From [Clostridium] scindens (GTDB taxonomy: Bacteria > Bacillota > Clostridia > Lachnospirales > Lachnospiraceae): 64,000 nt of DNA. Of this stretch, positions 1-8,592 are shown piece after piece (positions within the stretch are counted from its first letter, which is position 1; each line of letters starts with the position of its first letter). Under the pieces are notes generated by a model. It was not told the DNA's origin and searched no databases. It was given only the letters and a program-made list of their open reading frames with translations. Location of the stretch: contig NZ_CP080442.1 of NCBI RefSeq assembly GCF_019597925.1, positions 1,033,001 to 1,097,000 of the forward strand, given 5' to 3'. A program made the translations under genes and the position numbers.

Positions 1-1
1 C

Positions 2-466
2 AGCAGATGGTTTGCGTTACGAGATGAGGATATATCTCAGATGATATTTGATGAAAATGATCTGTTGGAAGAAATGTACAACACCGGTGAAGAAGAAACG
101 GATCAACTTTTGGGACTAATATTGGATTTTCTAAAATCTTATGATAAGGAAAGAGATAAAAATTTATTGTTATTGGCTGAAAAATTAATAAATATCTTAG
201 AGAAATATTCGATGGATTCAACCATTCTTACAATAAATAGACTTCAAATCATTGCCCGTAAAAGGGAGCTAGAGCTTGAAGAAAGGAAAACATTGGCACA
301 GATTAAATATTCTGAGAATATATTTGCGAGGTGCTGTGCATGTATTTTGCTGAAACAGTTTGATGAATTTGATATACATATGCAGCAATTATCTGCAACA
401 GAAAAAGAAGAATTTTATAGTTGGCCGATAGCTTCTTTATTACCAAATGTAGAAAAAAATGAATAA
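2..466 (+). CDS. Unknown protein, C-terminal part (5' end outside window)
   Basis: The frame is open to the left edge, so this is the last 154 residues of a longer protein. The internal ATG at 41 is not preceded by a ribosome site and is unlikely to be the real start. The visible part begins SRWFALRDEDI and is then mostly helical, acidic and Lys/Glu-rich, with no membrane segment, signal peptide or catalytic motif that I recognise. Base composition is as AT-rich as the ABC-3C genes downstream, so it probably belongs to the same acquired island. A terminator hairpin follows at 482-511, so it is transcribed separately from the next operon. I do not recognise the family; another defence or conflict protein is possible from context only. 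Confidence 0.55.
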   Translation, partial: SRWFALRDEDISQMIFDENDLLEEMYNTGEEETDQLLGLILDFLKSYDKERDKNLLLLAEKLINILEKYSMDSTILTINRLQIIARKRELELEERKTLAQIKYSENIFARCCACILLKQFDEFDIHMQQLSATEKEEFYSWPIASLLPNVEKNE

Positions 467-481
467 TACAGAAATTAGTGC

Positions 482-511
482 GGAAGATTCTAAAAAGGAT
501 CTTCCATTTTT
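482..511 (+). terminator. Intrinsic terminator after the first gene
   Basis: GGAAGAT (482-488) pairs with ATCTTCC (499-505) around a ten-base loop and is followed by a T-rich run to 511. It closes the unknown first gene and insulates the ABC-3C operon. Confidence 0.6.
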
Positions 512-584
512 ATTGGGAAATAAGCAGTACAGAAATATGTAGCCTCTATACCAAAACTATTTTGCCAATTTTTGTATGATTAAC

Positions 585-612
585 TCGACTTATTATTTAT
601 TTGTCGTATAAT
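585..612 (+). promoter_or_regulatory. Candidate promoter of the ABC-3C operon
   Basis: A perfect TATAAT lies at 607-612. The best -35 is TCGACT at 585-590 with a 16-base spacer, only a partial match to TTGACA. The transcript would start about 20 bases before the first gene. No clear operator is visible. Confidence 0.5.
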
Positions 613-637
613 GAGAGTATAAAAATTATAAGGAGTA

Positions 638-1921
638 ATGGTCGTGGGTAGAGGTAATGATGCAATACCAACATGGAGTGGATTTAATTATCAAGGAAAA
701 ATGATGCTATTGTATGTCCTAGAGTTAATAAATCAAATAGCCAAAGATAAAAACAAAGATATAGACGCCTATTCTGTTGAATTAGAAAAAACAGAAGATT
801 TTTGTATTATTTGCGATTCAGAATATAAATCATTTCATCAGGTTAAGGCATATTTGTCTAAAGATAAATGGAACAGTTATAGCAAAGCAATGGACAAATT
901 GTTGAAACATCGGGCTGAATCAAATAATCCAACAGCAAAATGTTATCTTACAGTTGCAAAGGAGATAAAAGATTGGGATGATGCATCTAATACATACAAT
1001 GTAAGTGTTGAATTATATAAAAGGGCATCAAAAGTAGTTGGTGTATGTGATGTGAGAAATGAAATAGATATGGAAATCTTAGCATATTTGAAAAGTAAAG
1101 GCTATTCTGATAAGGCAGAAGAGATTGTATATGGGGAACTATGTTTATTTTTAGATGATAGCATCGCAAGGATGCACAAGCAGGACTCTAAAAAAAGAAA
1201 ATATATAATAAAATTTTCTGATATCGTAGGAATTATGGAGTCTGCTATCGATAAAGAAGATGTGCGAAAAGAATATTTTTTGAAAGAGAAAATTTACGAA
1301 TATGTTATGCAGAATATTGAAAAGGCTTTAAATAATTTATGTCAAGATGAATGTGATACTTCTTTAGAAAATTGTAATAGAATATGTGCTGCTAAATGTG
1401 GATATGAAAAAATGACTGAAATTGTTGATTATGGTCAGTTTTGTAAATTACTCAATCCGGGTAAAGTAGATGAGTGGGATAACGAATTGAACTTAGTAGA
1501 AAATCTTTCAGTTGATAAAATTCAAAGTGAAATTTATGAATTACTGTATAGAAGCGATACTCCAGAAAAAGTTACGGGAGATAATTGTGGAATATATTTA
1601 CAATCAAAGTATTCACAAGCGCCAAGAAAACAGGTCATACCTACGTTTTTAGATCTTACACGTGGTGCCAGGAAAGAACGGGCGTTACAGAGTATTTTCC
1701 AAAATATTATTAATAATACAGACATTATTGATATATTGGCAGGAAATAGTATTACGGTTATTCCGGGAAGCTATTCAGGAACTTTATCCCAAGCACAAAT
1801 TACATCTGGATGGAAAAATAGCTCTCCAAATAAAGTAGGCGAATATTATAGAGATATAGAATTGATTTCTGCTCAGGAATTGAAGGAAAAATTTGAACAA
1901 AATGGAGGTAATCATGATTAA
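638..1921 (+). CDS. ABC-3C system effector, DUF4297/Cap4-like nuclease
   Basis: Probable toxic effector of an ABC-three-component (ABC-3C) conflict system. The N terminus has the GFNYQ motif (residues 15-19), an acidic stretch ELEKTED (49-54) and HQVK (67-70). This is the layout of the PD-(D/E)xK-like nuclease domain found in DUF4297 and Cap4 proteins, where the Q-x-K pair is catalytic. The middle is helical and carries five cysteines at 235, 239, 246, 250 and 254 that could bind zinc. The C-terminal ~150 residues would be the ABC-3C-specific tail that contacts the partners. ATG 638 is only two bases after AAGGAG (630-635); GTG 644 in the same frame has better spacing and may be the true start. 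DNA cleavage is inferred from the motif. Confidence 0.7.
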   Translation: MVVGRGNDAIPTWSGFNYQGKMMLLYVLELINQIAKDKNKDIDAYSVELEKTEDFCIICDSEYKSFHQVKAYLSKDKWNSYSKAMDKLLKHRAESNNPTAKCYLTVAKEIKDWDDASNTYNVSVELYKRASKVVGVCDVRNEIDMEILAYLKSKGYSDKAEEIVYGELCLFLDDSIARMHKQDSKKRKYIIKFSDIVGIMESAIDKEDVRKEYFLKEKIYEYVMQNIEKALNNLCQDECDTSLENCNRICAAKCGYEKMTEIVDYGQFCKLLNPGKVDEWDNELNLVENLSVDKIQSEIYELLYRSDTPEKVTGDNCGIYLQSKYSQAPRKQVIPTFLDLTRGARKERALQSIFQNIINNTDIIDILAGNSITVIPGSYSGTLSQAQITSGWKNSSPNKVGEYYRDIELISAQELKEKFEQNGGNHD

Positions 1922-2633
1922 TACTATATTGGATATAATCCGTTTATTAAATGATGGAAATATTGTACCGATGCAAAAAGATGAAGATACAAAGATTGAT
2001 TTGTATAATGAAAAAGTGCAACTGTTTATGGATGCATCTGGAGAAGAAAGCAAGTATTACTATTTTTCGGAACTTGAGATAAATGATGAAAATCAGGATA
2101 ATTTAGCAGAGATTGAAGATGTAGCATTAAATAGTGATGCATACACAGTCATAGAAAAACCGACACCAAGCGATTCTTACATGATATTGTTCTGGAAAGT
2201 GGAGTGTATAGAGGAAAGAATGTATCCAGATATTATAAAAATTGAAGAAAATGAATTCTTTTATAAAAAATATGTGTTCTATTATACAGAAAAAGAACTG
2301 CAATGTTTCGAAAAATGGTGTAGGTCATTGAAAACTAATGGGAAACCGATGCTTGATACAGTATTAGAAGCTGTACAGTTCTTGAACGATGAATCGGAGC
2401 AAGTACAATTTTTGACGCGTTTATTAAGTAAAGTTCCATTTTTTAATCCAATCTTTCCAAAGGCAGTCATGAATGACTTTGATGAAATGGTAAAACAAAA
2501 GATAGATGGAATACGGAAACAAAAACAGAATGTTGAAATGCTAAATGATATGTTTATAAGATCAATAGAAGAAGCATCTTTTGACGTAGAAGTATTGTCC
2601 GATATGATATATCAAAAATTATTGGAGGAGTAA
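1914..2633 (+). CDS. ABC-3C system middle component
   Basis: A 239-residue acidic, helical protein between the nuclease and the ATPase, matching in size and position the middle component of ABC-3C systems, which bridges ATPase and effector. It has no catalytic motif, signal peptide or membrane segment. I place the start at ATG 1914 because GGAGG (1904-1908) sits five bases upstream; a TTG at 1893 is in frame but has no ribosome site. The start overlaps the end of the nuclease gene by eight bases, and the stop directly touches the next start codon, so the three genes are translationally coupled. The assignment rests on context and overall character, not on a catalytic signature. Confidence 0.65.
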   Translation: MINTILDIIRLLNDGNIVPMQKDEDTKIDLYNEKVQLFMDASGEESKYYYFSELEINDENQDNLAEIEDVALNSDAYTVIEKPTPSDSYMILFWKVECIEERMYPDIIKIEENEFFYKKYVFYYTEKELQCFEKWCRSLKTNGKPMLDTVLEAVQFLNDESEQVQFLTRLLSKVPFFNPIFPKAVMNDFDEMVKQKIDGIRKQKQNVEMLNDMFIRSIEEASFDVEVLSDMIYQKLLEE

Positions 2634-4925
2634 TTGGATGGGTACACATTTAAGAGTTTATGTATTAGAAATTTTAAGTATATTACAAATAATAAACCTT
2701 TAAAATTTGATTTTATGAATAGTAATATTGTGATTTTAGATGGTCAAAATGGATATGGTAAAACTACATTATTTGATGCTATTGAAGTTTTGGTGACTGG
2801 GAAAATAAAGCATTTTAACCCTAGTTTACAAAATAGGAAGACGGAAACATTAGGAACACTGGCAAATGATGTAAATAAGGATATAGTTATTTCGGCAATT
2901 TTATCATCTGATTTTTCAGATGAAATACATGTAGAAAGAAAACTTTTATGTAAAAATGAATTTCAGAGTATTATCACACTTAATAGTCAAGAAATTAGTC
3001 AAGAAGAATTGTATGATAAATTTCATTTGAGTTCCAATATGTTTGATATAGGGACATATATTTCTCAAAGTGAATCTTTGGACTTCTTACAAAATAAGTA
3101 TAAAAATAGAAAAGATTCTGTATCTTCTCTTTTAGATGACACCGAGATAACTGATAAAATTCAAATGCTGAAATCGGTTCAAGAACATATTCTTGGAAGA
3201 GTAGAAAAAGAAATTGGGGATAAAGAAAAACAAATAGGTGTAGTAAGTCAAAGAGTAAATGAGATAAAACGTCAGACAGATCACATTGTTATGAATGCAG
3301 AACTGCCAGGGGAAAATATACGATTATTTGACGAAGTTGAATATGAATTTGATGTCATAAAATTAGACCAGGGAGTTACATATGAGACTGTTATTCAGCA
3401 GCTTAAACAAATTGAAGGGTTTATAGAAAACTATGAAGAATACCTTCGATATAAAGATAATGCTATCATAAGGGAATTGAAAGCATCACCGAAACGATTA
3501 TATATGGCATTGTTTTATCGACAGGAGATTGAATTACTTAATAAAAAAGAAAGTCTCATAAAAGAGTTAAATAAGAGCAAAGAATTAGTGACGAATTATA
3601 GCAATAATGTCTGGTCAGTAGATGAAACATTGTTCAATAAGATTAAAATAAAAGCAGAAATTATAGCACAAATAAAAACATTATTATTGAACCAGAAAAA
3701 AGAACAAAGTCAATTGGATGATGCTGATAAGGTTCTGGCACAGATGACAAAGGCACGAAGGGGACTTATTAAAGAATTTTATAATGCTGCGGAGTCTGGA
3801 AAGTTTGATAAAAACAAATGCCCATTGTGTGGAACGGATTTTACGGATATAGATTCAGCTATTATAGAAACAGAACAATTTATAAAAAATATTCATACAG
3901 ATGGGATAAAAATAATAGAAGATATTGAGACACAAATAACAAATTTATTTCAAAAAGAAATTATTCCTGTGTTGAAAGTGTTTCTTGAGGAAAATAAAGT
4001 ACTAATAAAAATGGATGATACTTTATCAGGATGTAAGAATCTAGCGGTGGAGAAATTACAGCAGTTGTTGGATAAGGTAAAAATATCAGAGTTTAAATCT
4101 CAGGGAATAGAAAAATTTGATATTGAAGAATTTTCTCAACAATATGAAAACTTATTGAAAGAACTTCAAGAAAAGGAAGTTCCAAATAAAATTATTTTTC
4201 AAGAAAAGCAGGTTGAATTGTATAAATCCATTCACAATACCTATTATCATAATGAAAAACCGTATCACACAGTGGGAGAGTTACAAAGCAAGGAACAATA
4301 TGTTGCAAAGTTATTTAATGACAATCTTTCTCAGCAGCTTTCTACGGAAGAGGCCCGACTAAGAAAACTAAAAAGAGATTATGAGGAATACAAGAATAAA
4401 ACAAAGGATATGACAGATGCAATAAAAGTATTGGTTGGTAAATATGAAGATGCGAATAAAGAATATCAAACACAGCTTCTTAATGCAATTAAAATTCCTT
4501 TAATGGTGTATAGTGGAAGGATTATACAAAATTATCCGTTAGGGTTGGGAATTAGAGCAGTCATTAAAACCAATCAGTTAGTATTTGAAGCAGCTTCTAA
4601 GAGTGGAAGTGATGTTTATAATATTTTAAGTACAGGACAATTGAATGGTCTTTCGATTGCGCTTTTACTTTCAATAAAAAATGTGTATGGTGATACGAAA
4701 GGGTTAGACATTTTACTGATAGATGATCCACTTCAAACAATTGATGATATTAGTGCAATTTCGCTTGCGGATTTGTTGACACAGCAGGGAATAGGGCAAA
4801 TTGTATTGTCTACGCATGAGGAGGCAAAAGCAGCATTGCTACGATATAAATTTAAACATGCAGGAATGAGTGTTCGGGAACAGAACATGCAAGCACTTTA
4901 TATGAAAACAGTAACAGAAGAATAG
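2634..4925 (+). CDS. ABC-3C SMC/Rad50-like ATPase
   Basis: ATPase of the ABC-3C cassette, thought to sense invading nucleic acid or its products and license the nuclease. Walker A GQNGYGKTT is at 37-45. A long coiled coil is interrupted near residue 396 by CPLCG, a zinc-hook half-motif that would dimerise two subunits as in Rad50. After the second coil come the ABC signature (LSTGQLNG, about 665), Walker B (LLIDDP, about 694) and the H-loop STHEE (about 725). The start is TTG 2634, which immediately follows the previous stop; GGAGGAG at 2624-2630 supports it, and the ATG at 2638 is out of frame. All ATPase motifs are intact, so the gene looks functional. AT-rich like its partners. Confidence 0.85.
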   Translation: MDGYTFKSLCIRNFKYITNNKPLKFDFMNSNIVILDGQNGYGKTTLFDAIEVLVTGKIKHFNPSLQNRKTETLGTLANDVNKDIVISAILSSDFSDEIHVERKLLCKNEFQSIITLNSQEISQEELYDKFHLSSNMFDIGTYISQSESLDFLQNKYKNRKDSVSSLLDDTEITDKIQMLKSVQEHILGRVEKEIGDKEKQIGVVSQRVNEIKRQTDHIVMNAELPGENIRLFDEVEYEFDVIKLDQGVTYETVIQQLKQIEGFIENYEEYLRYKDNAIIRELKASPKRLYMALFYRQEIELLNKKESLIKELNKSKELVTNYSNNVWSVDETLFNKIKIKAEIIAQIKTLLLNQKKEQSQLDDADKVLAQMTKARRGLIKEFYNAAESGKFDKNKCPLCGTDFTDIDSAIIETEQFIKNIHTDGIKIIEDIETQITNLFQKEIIPVLKVFLEENKVLIKMDDTLSGCKNLAVEKLQQLLDKVKISEFKSQGIEKFDIEEFSQQYENLLKELQEKEVPNKIIFQEKQVELYKSIHNTYYHNEKPYHTVGELQSKEQYVAKLFNDNLSQQLSTEEARLRKLKRDYEEYKNKTKDMTDAIKVLVGKYEDANKEYQTQLLNAIKIPLMVYSGRIIQNYPLGLGIRAVIKTNQLVFEAASKSGSDVYNILSTGQLNGLSIALLLSIKNVYGDTKGLDILLIDDPLQTIDDISAISLADLLTQQGIGQIVLSTHEEAKAALLRYKFKHAGMSVREQNMQALYMKTVTEE

Positions 4926-4932
4926 AAAAAGA

Positions 4933-4980
4933 GAGAAAAGCTAGTAGTGGAGGGCTGAGACTTTGCTACTAGCTCTTCTT
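4933..4980 (+). terminator. Terminator of the ABC-3C operon
   Basis: AGCTAGTAG (4939-4947) pairs perfectly with CTACTAGCT (4966-4974) around an 18-base loop. With one mismatch the stem extends outward (AGAAA with TTCTT) to about 15 pairs, and a T-rich stretch follows. It ends the AT-rich island almost exactly where composition changes. Confidence 0.65.
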
Positions 4981-5059
4981 ATGGAAAATAACACACAGTA
5001 CACAAGTGTGCATACAGTTAAAGCCTCTATTTTCAAGGCATAAGGGGATAGGGGTACAG
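4981..5059. other. Junction between AT-rich island and chromosomal backbone
   Basis: These ~80 bases match neither the ABC-3C genes nor the transporter ATPase. Downstream of about 5060 the reading frame abruptly becomes recognisable ATPase sequence (TDEPTGNLDS) in GC-richer DNA. The segment therefore probably contains the right-hand end of the acquired island, and perhaps its attachment site. No recombinase gene or duplicated att sequence is visible here; the left end lies outside the window. Confidence 0.45.
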
Positions 5060-5263
5060 TTTACCGATGAGCCTACCGGCAATCTGGACAGCAGGACCAG
5101 CCAGGATGTGCTGGGACTGATCAAGACTTCCAGCGAACGTTTCGGGCAGACGGTGGTAATGATTACTCACAATCATGAGATTGCCCAGATGGCGGGCAGA
5201 ATCATCCGGATGGAAGATGGGAAGATCCGTGGAGGTGGCAAGGCTTATGACGAAGATCAATAA
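5060..5263 (+). pseudogene. Truncated ABC transporter ATPase (C-terminal remnant)
   Basis: Only the last ~67 residues of a MacB/BceA-type ATPase remain: Walker B with D-loop (DEPTGNLDS), the H-loop region (VVMITHNHE) and the tail (RIIRMEDGKI). Walker A, the Q-loop and the signature motif are missing, although the family is normally about 230-255 residues. The frame extends upstream to an ATG at 5006, but those residues are not ATPase-like and no ribosome site precedes it. The intact permease overlaps its 3' end. Most likely the gene was beheaded when the upstream AT-rich island was inserted or rearranged, leaving the permease without its cognate ATPase at this locus. Confidence 0.8.
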
Positions 5264-7742
5264 TAAAAAGGTGATATCGCAGATTGCCGCCACAACCTAT
5301 AAGGCAAATAAGAAGAGGAATGTGCTCACGGTATTTGCCATCATACTTACCACATTTTTGATCGGCGTGGTATTCGCTGTCGGCATGAGTTACTGGAATA
5401 CCATATCCCTTCGCCAGATGCGCATGAACGGGATGGATTACGACATTGAACTGACCGAGCCCAAGGAATCACAGGTTCAGGCAATTCGAGCCATGGATAA
5501 GGTAAAGACGGCAGGAATATCGGTCAAATGTGCAATCGTAGAAAAGTACCAGGATAAGGAACTGGAGAAGATCCAGATGTACTGGCTGGATCAGACTGCG
5601 TGGAAGGAACAATGCATCCCCGCCCTTGAGGCAAAGGAAGGAACCTATCCTCAGAAAGACAATGAGATCATGCTGTCGTCCGACGCTTTAAGCGCCATGG
5701 GAATTAAGGATCCAAAGCAGGGCATGGCGCTTCCGCTGGAATACTTTAAACTGTCACAGGAGAATGAGACGCAAGAATCGCAATACGGGCAATTCGTGCT
5801 TTCCGGCTGGTTCCGGGATTATTCTGGAAAAGCGAGAGGATTCGTATCCCGGGAATTCTATGATAGATCCGGGGCGAGCCAGACAGACCTGACCCAGGGA
5901 AAATTGCTGATAACCTTGAAAAGTCCCTTGTATTCCAAGAAAGACATTGTAGATATGCAGAATGCCATCTCCCTAGGAAGGATGCAGTCCTTGATCGCTG
6001 ACTATGACACGATTTCCAACTTTCTGAAGACAGCGGCTATCCTGCTGGGGATGCTGGCGATGATCCTGCTCAGCGGCTATCTTTTTATTTATAATATGCT
6101 GTATATATCAATCTCAAAGGATATCCGATACTATGGGCAGTTAAAGACCATTGGCATGACATCCGGGCAGATGAAGCGGATGATCGCAAAGGAGGTCGTA
6201 TGGAACTGTGCTATAGGGATTCCGCTGGGACTGCTGCTTAGCCTGGTCGTTTCGAGAGGCGTGATACCGCAGATCCTGCAAATTGTGAATCCTACTTTGA
6301 ATGCGGCGGAAATTACCATTATCAAGCCATGGATCTATCTACTGGCTGCAGCCTTTGCGTTCCTTACGAACCTGGCAGGCAGCAGGAAGCCTGCAAAGAT
6401 CGCGGGAGATTGCTCGCCGGTGGAGGCCATGCGCTATATTCCGGAATCAGGAAAGAGAAGAAGGGGAGGAGAAAGGGACGCGGGGATAGGCGCTATGGCT
6501 GTCCGGAATATTACCCGTGACAAGAAGCAGGCGGTGGTCATCTACGCTTCTTTCATCGTGGCAGTGACCGTCTTTCTCATTATGAATGTCGTGGTAAGGG
6601 AGAATGATGCCAAATCTATCTTGAATGCGACTTACAATTATGACATACGGTTCAAGAATGAGACTACCTTGGATGACCAAAAGCCCTTGCTCACAGAAGA
6701 AAAGATCCAGGCAATCCGGAAGATAAGCGGGGTTAAGAGCGTAGAAAGCGTGACATCCACAGAAGCAGCTGTCCCATATCAGGAGGAGGTATATGGGGAA
6801 TTTTATAAAGAACTGTACCAATCCAGGTACACGCCGGGAGGCGATTACGAAGAAGATATGGAAGCCTACCAAAATGATCCTGCGGGCAGCCGGTTTACAA
6901 CGCGGCTTGTAGGGATTAGCCAGGCGGAATTTCGAAGAATAAACAAGGAACTGGGAAATGTGCTGGATGAAGAGGCGTTCCGGGAAGGAAAGATTACGGT
7001 TTTGGATGACTTTCTGCAGGTTGATATGGGCGATGTAATCGGAAAGACGGTTGGATTCACTCTCCCGGACGGCCTACGGCCAAGCCAGGAGGAGGAAGTG
7101 CGGATCGCGGCGATCAGTCAAGAATCTCCTGCTTATTTTGCCGGAGGCTATAATCCGGTCATGATGGTCAGCCAGGAGTATATGAATACCCTCATGGGAG
7201 AGCCATTCTGCGAGCTGATTCAGGTAACCTATGACGAGCCATTTACCGGGAAAACGGAGAAAGAAGTAAAAAAAGTATTCGAAGGTGAGACGCAGATTAC
7301 TTATGACTCAAAACTGGAACGTTATGCGGAGATGAAAAGAACAGAGACGCAGGTGAAGGTATTGGGAAACAGCGTTGCGGCCATCATGGCGCTGCTGGCC
7401 GCGCTTAACTACTTTAATATGATGGCTGCCAGCGTGCAGAACCGTTCCAGGGAATTTGCCACGTTAGAAAGCATTGGAATGACCTCGAAGCAGATCAGGA
7501 AGATGCTGGTCCTGGAAGGAACTGGATATGCAGTGGTATCGATCATTATATCCGTTATCCTGGGGCTGCCTTTAAGTTATGCCGTATTTGAGGGGATGAA
7601 TATCTACAGGATTGACTATTCTATGCCGTGGCCATGCAATCTCCTTTTGTTTGCCGGAATCCTTATCCTGTGCATGACCGTTCCGGCGGCTATCTATCAG
7701 CGGACGCAAAAAAACAGTATCATTGAGCGTCTTTTGTGCTAA
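5247..7742 (+). CDS. FtsX-type ABC transporter permease
   Basis: Membrane subunit of an ABC exporter of the MacB/BceB kind, 831 residues. One hydrophobic helix near residues 22-47 is followed by a long extracellular domain, a block of three helices (about 255-375), then a second half with the same plan ending in three helices. That is two FtsX modules, typical of transporters for antimicrobial peptides, lipids or lipoproteins. I choose ATG 5247 because GGAGGTGG is at 5231-5238; earlier in-frame ATGs lie inside the ATPase gene. The start overlaps the ATPase remnant by 17 bases, the normal coupling for such pairs. The ATPase is truncated, so the transporter is probably inactive unless another ATPase substitutes. 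Substrate not predictable. Confidence 0.85.
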   Translation: MTKINNKKVISQIAATTYKANKKRNVLTVFAIILTTFLIGVVFAVGMSYWNTISLRQMRMNGMDYDIELTEPKESQVQAIRAMDKVKTAGISVKCAIVEKYQDKELEKIQMYWLDQTAWKEQCIPALEAKEGTYPQKDNEIMLSSDALSAMGIKDPKQGMALPLEYFKLSQENETQESQYGQFVLSGWFRDYSGKARGFVSREFYDRSGASQTDLTQGKLLITLKSPLYSKKDIVDMQNAISLGRMQSLIADYDTISNFLKTAAILLGMLAMILLSGYLFIYNMLYISISKDIRYYGQLKTIGMTSGQMKRMIAKEVVWNCAIGIPLGLLLSLVVSRGVIPQILQIVNPTLNAAEITIIKPWIYLLAAAFAFLTNLAGSRKPAKIAGDCSPVEAMRYIPESGKRRRGGERDAGIGAMAVRNITRDKKQAVVIYASFIVAVTVFLIMNVVVRENDAKSILNATYNYDIRFKNETTLDDQKPLLTEEKIQAIRKISGVKSVESVTSTEAAVPYQEEVYGEFYKELYQSRYTPGGDYEEDMEAYQNDPAGSRFTTRLVGISQAEFRRINKELGNVLDEEAFREGKITVLDDFLQVDMGDVIGKTVGFTLPDGLRPSQEEEVRIAAISQESPAYFAGGYNPVMMVSQEYMNTLMGEPFCELIQVTYDEPFTGKTEKEVKKVFEGETQITYDSKLERYAEMKRTETQVKVLGNSVAAIMALLAALNYFNMMAASVQNRSREFATLESIGMTSKQIRKMLVLEGTGYAVVSIIISVILGLPLSYAVFEGMNIYRIDYSMPWPCNLLLFAGILILCMTVPAAIYQRTQKNSIIERLLC

Positions 7743-7776
7743 GATATAGTCAAGCATAACAGGAGGTGGATTACTA

Positions 7777-8568
7777 ATGATCAGAATAGAAAAAGAAAAG
7801 TGCATTGGCTGTGGCGCATGTATAAAGGACTGTCCGGCATCGGCAATCAGGATGACGGAAGAAAAGGCGGAGGTGTATAAAGACTGCCTGCACTGCGGTC
7901 ACTGCGTCGCCATATGCCCGTCGGAGGCAGTCTCTATCCCGGAGTACGATATGGAGGAGGTAGAAGCATATGACAAAGATGCCTTTACGCTGAAGGCGGA
8001 ACATTATCTTCATGCAGTAAAGTTCCGCAGAAGCATCCGCAATTTCAAGCCGGTTAAGATTGAGCGCGAGAAGGCGGAAAGAATTCTTCAGGCAGGCCGC
8101 TATACTGCCACCGCCAAGAACCGGCAGGCGTGTACATACGTATTTATCCAGGAGCAATTGGAAGAGTTCAAGGATCTCGTCTGGAAGGAAATGCCGTCCA
8201 TCTTGGAGGAACTTAAGAAAAGCGCCCCGGATTACGCCAGGGCATTCGAATTCTTTTACCTAAAATGGAAGAAAAATCCCAAGGACGATACCTTTTTCTT
8301 TAATACGCCTGCGTTTCTTGTCATCGCTTCCGACAATCCTCTGGATGGAGGACTGGCGGCAGCCAATATAGAGAACATGGCTGTAGCAGAAGGCCTGGGA
8401 GCGCTGTATAGCGGCTATATGATGCGGGTGATAGGATGCAGTCAGGCGCTGCGGGAATGGCTTGGAATAGGGGAGAAGAGAGTTTCCTGCTGCATGCTCC
8501 TGGGCTATCCCGCTGTATCGTATAAAAGGACCGCGCCCAGAAAAAAGGCGGATATTATCTGGAAATAA
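7777..8568 (+). CDS. Ferredoxin-nitroreductase fusion protein
   Basis: A cytoplasmic flavoprotein with its own electron wire. The N terminus is a bacterial 2[4Fe-4S] ferredoxin domain with ligands C9, C12, C15, C19 and C37, C40, C43, C47. From about residue 65 a nitroreductase-fold domain begins with the typical FRRSIRNFKP motif, which binds FMN. Such fusions in clostridia are annotated as nitroreductases and probably reduce nitro, quinone or enone compounds with electrons from ferredoxin-type donors; the physiological substrate is unknown. A good ribosome site (AGGAGGTG) precedes ATG 7777. It lies 34 bases after the permease gene with no terminator between, so read-through is possible. Confidence 0.88.
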   Translation: MIRIEKEKCIGCGACIKDCPASAIRMTEEKAEVYKDCLHCGHCVAICPSEAVSIPEYDMEEVEAYDKDAFTLKAEHYLHAVKFRRSIRNFKPVKIEREKAERILQAGRYTATAKNRQACTYVFIQEQLEEFKDLVWKEMPSILEELKKSAPDYARAFEFFYLKWKKNPKDDTFFFNTPAFLVIASDNPLDGGLAAANIENMAVAEGLGALYSGYMMRVIGCSQALREWLGIGEKRVSCCMLLGYPAVSYKRTAPRKKADIIWK

Positions 8569-8592
8569 TCTTCAAATTTTTTGGTCTTTCAG

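Noticed and set aside
5006..5263. Treating the short ATPase frame as a complete small gene
   Set aside because: It lacks Walker A, Q-loop and signature, has no ribosome site, and its first ~18 residues are unrelated to the family.
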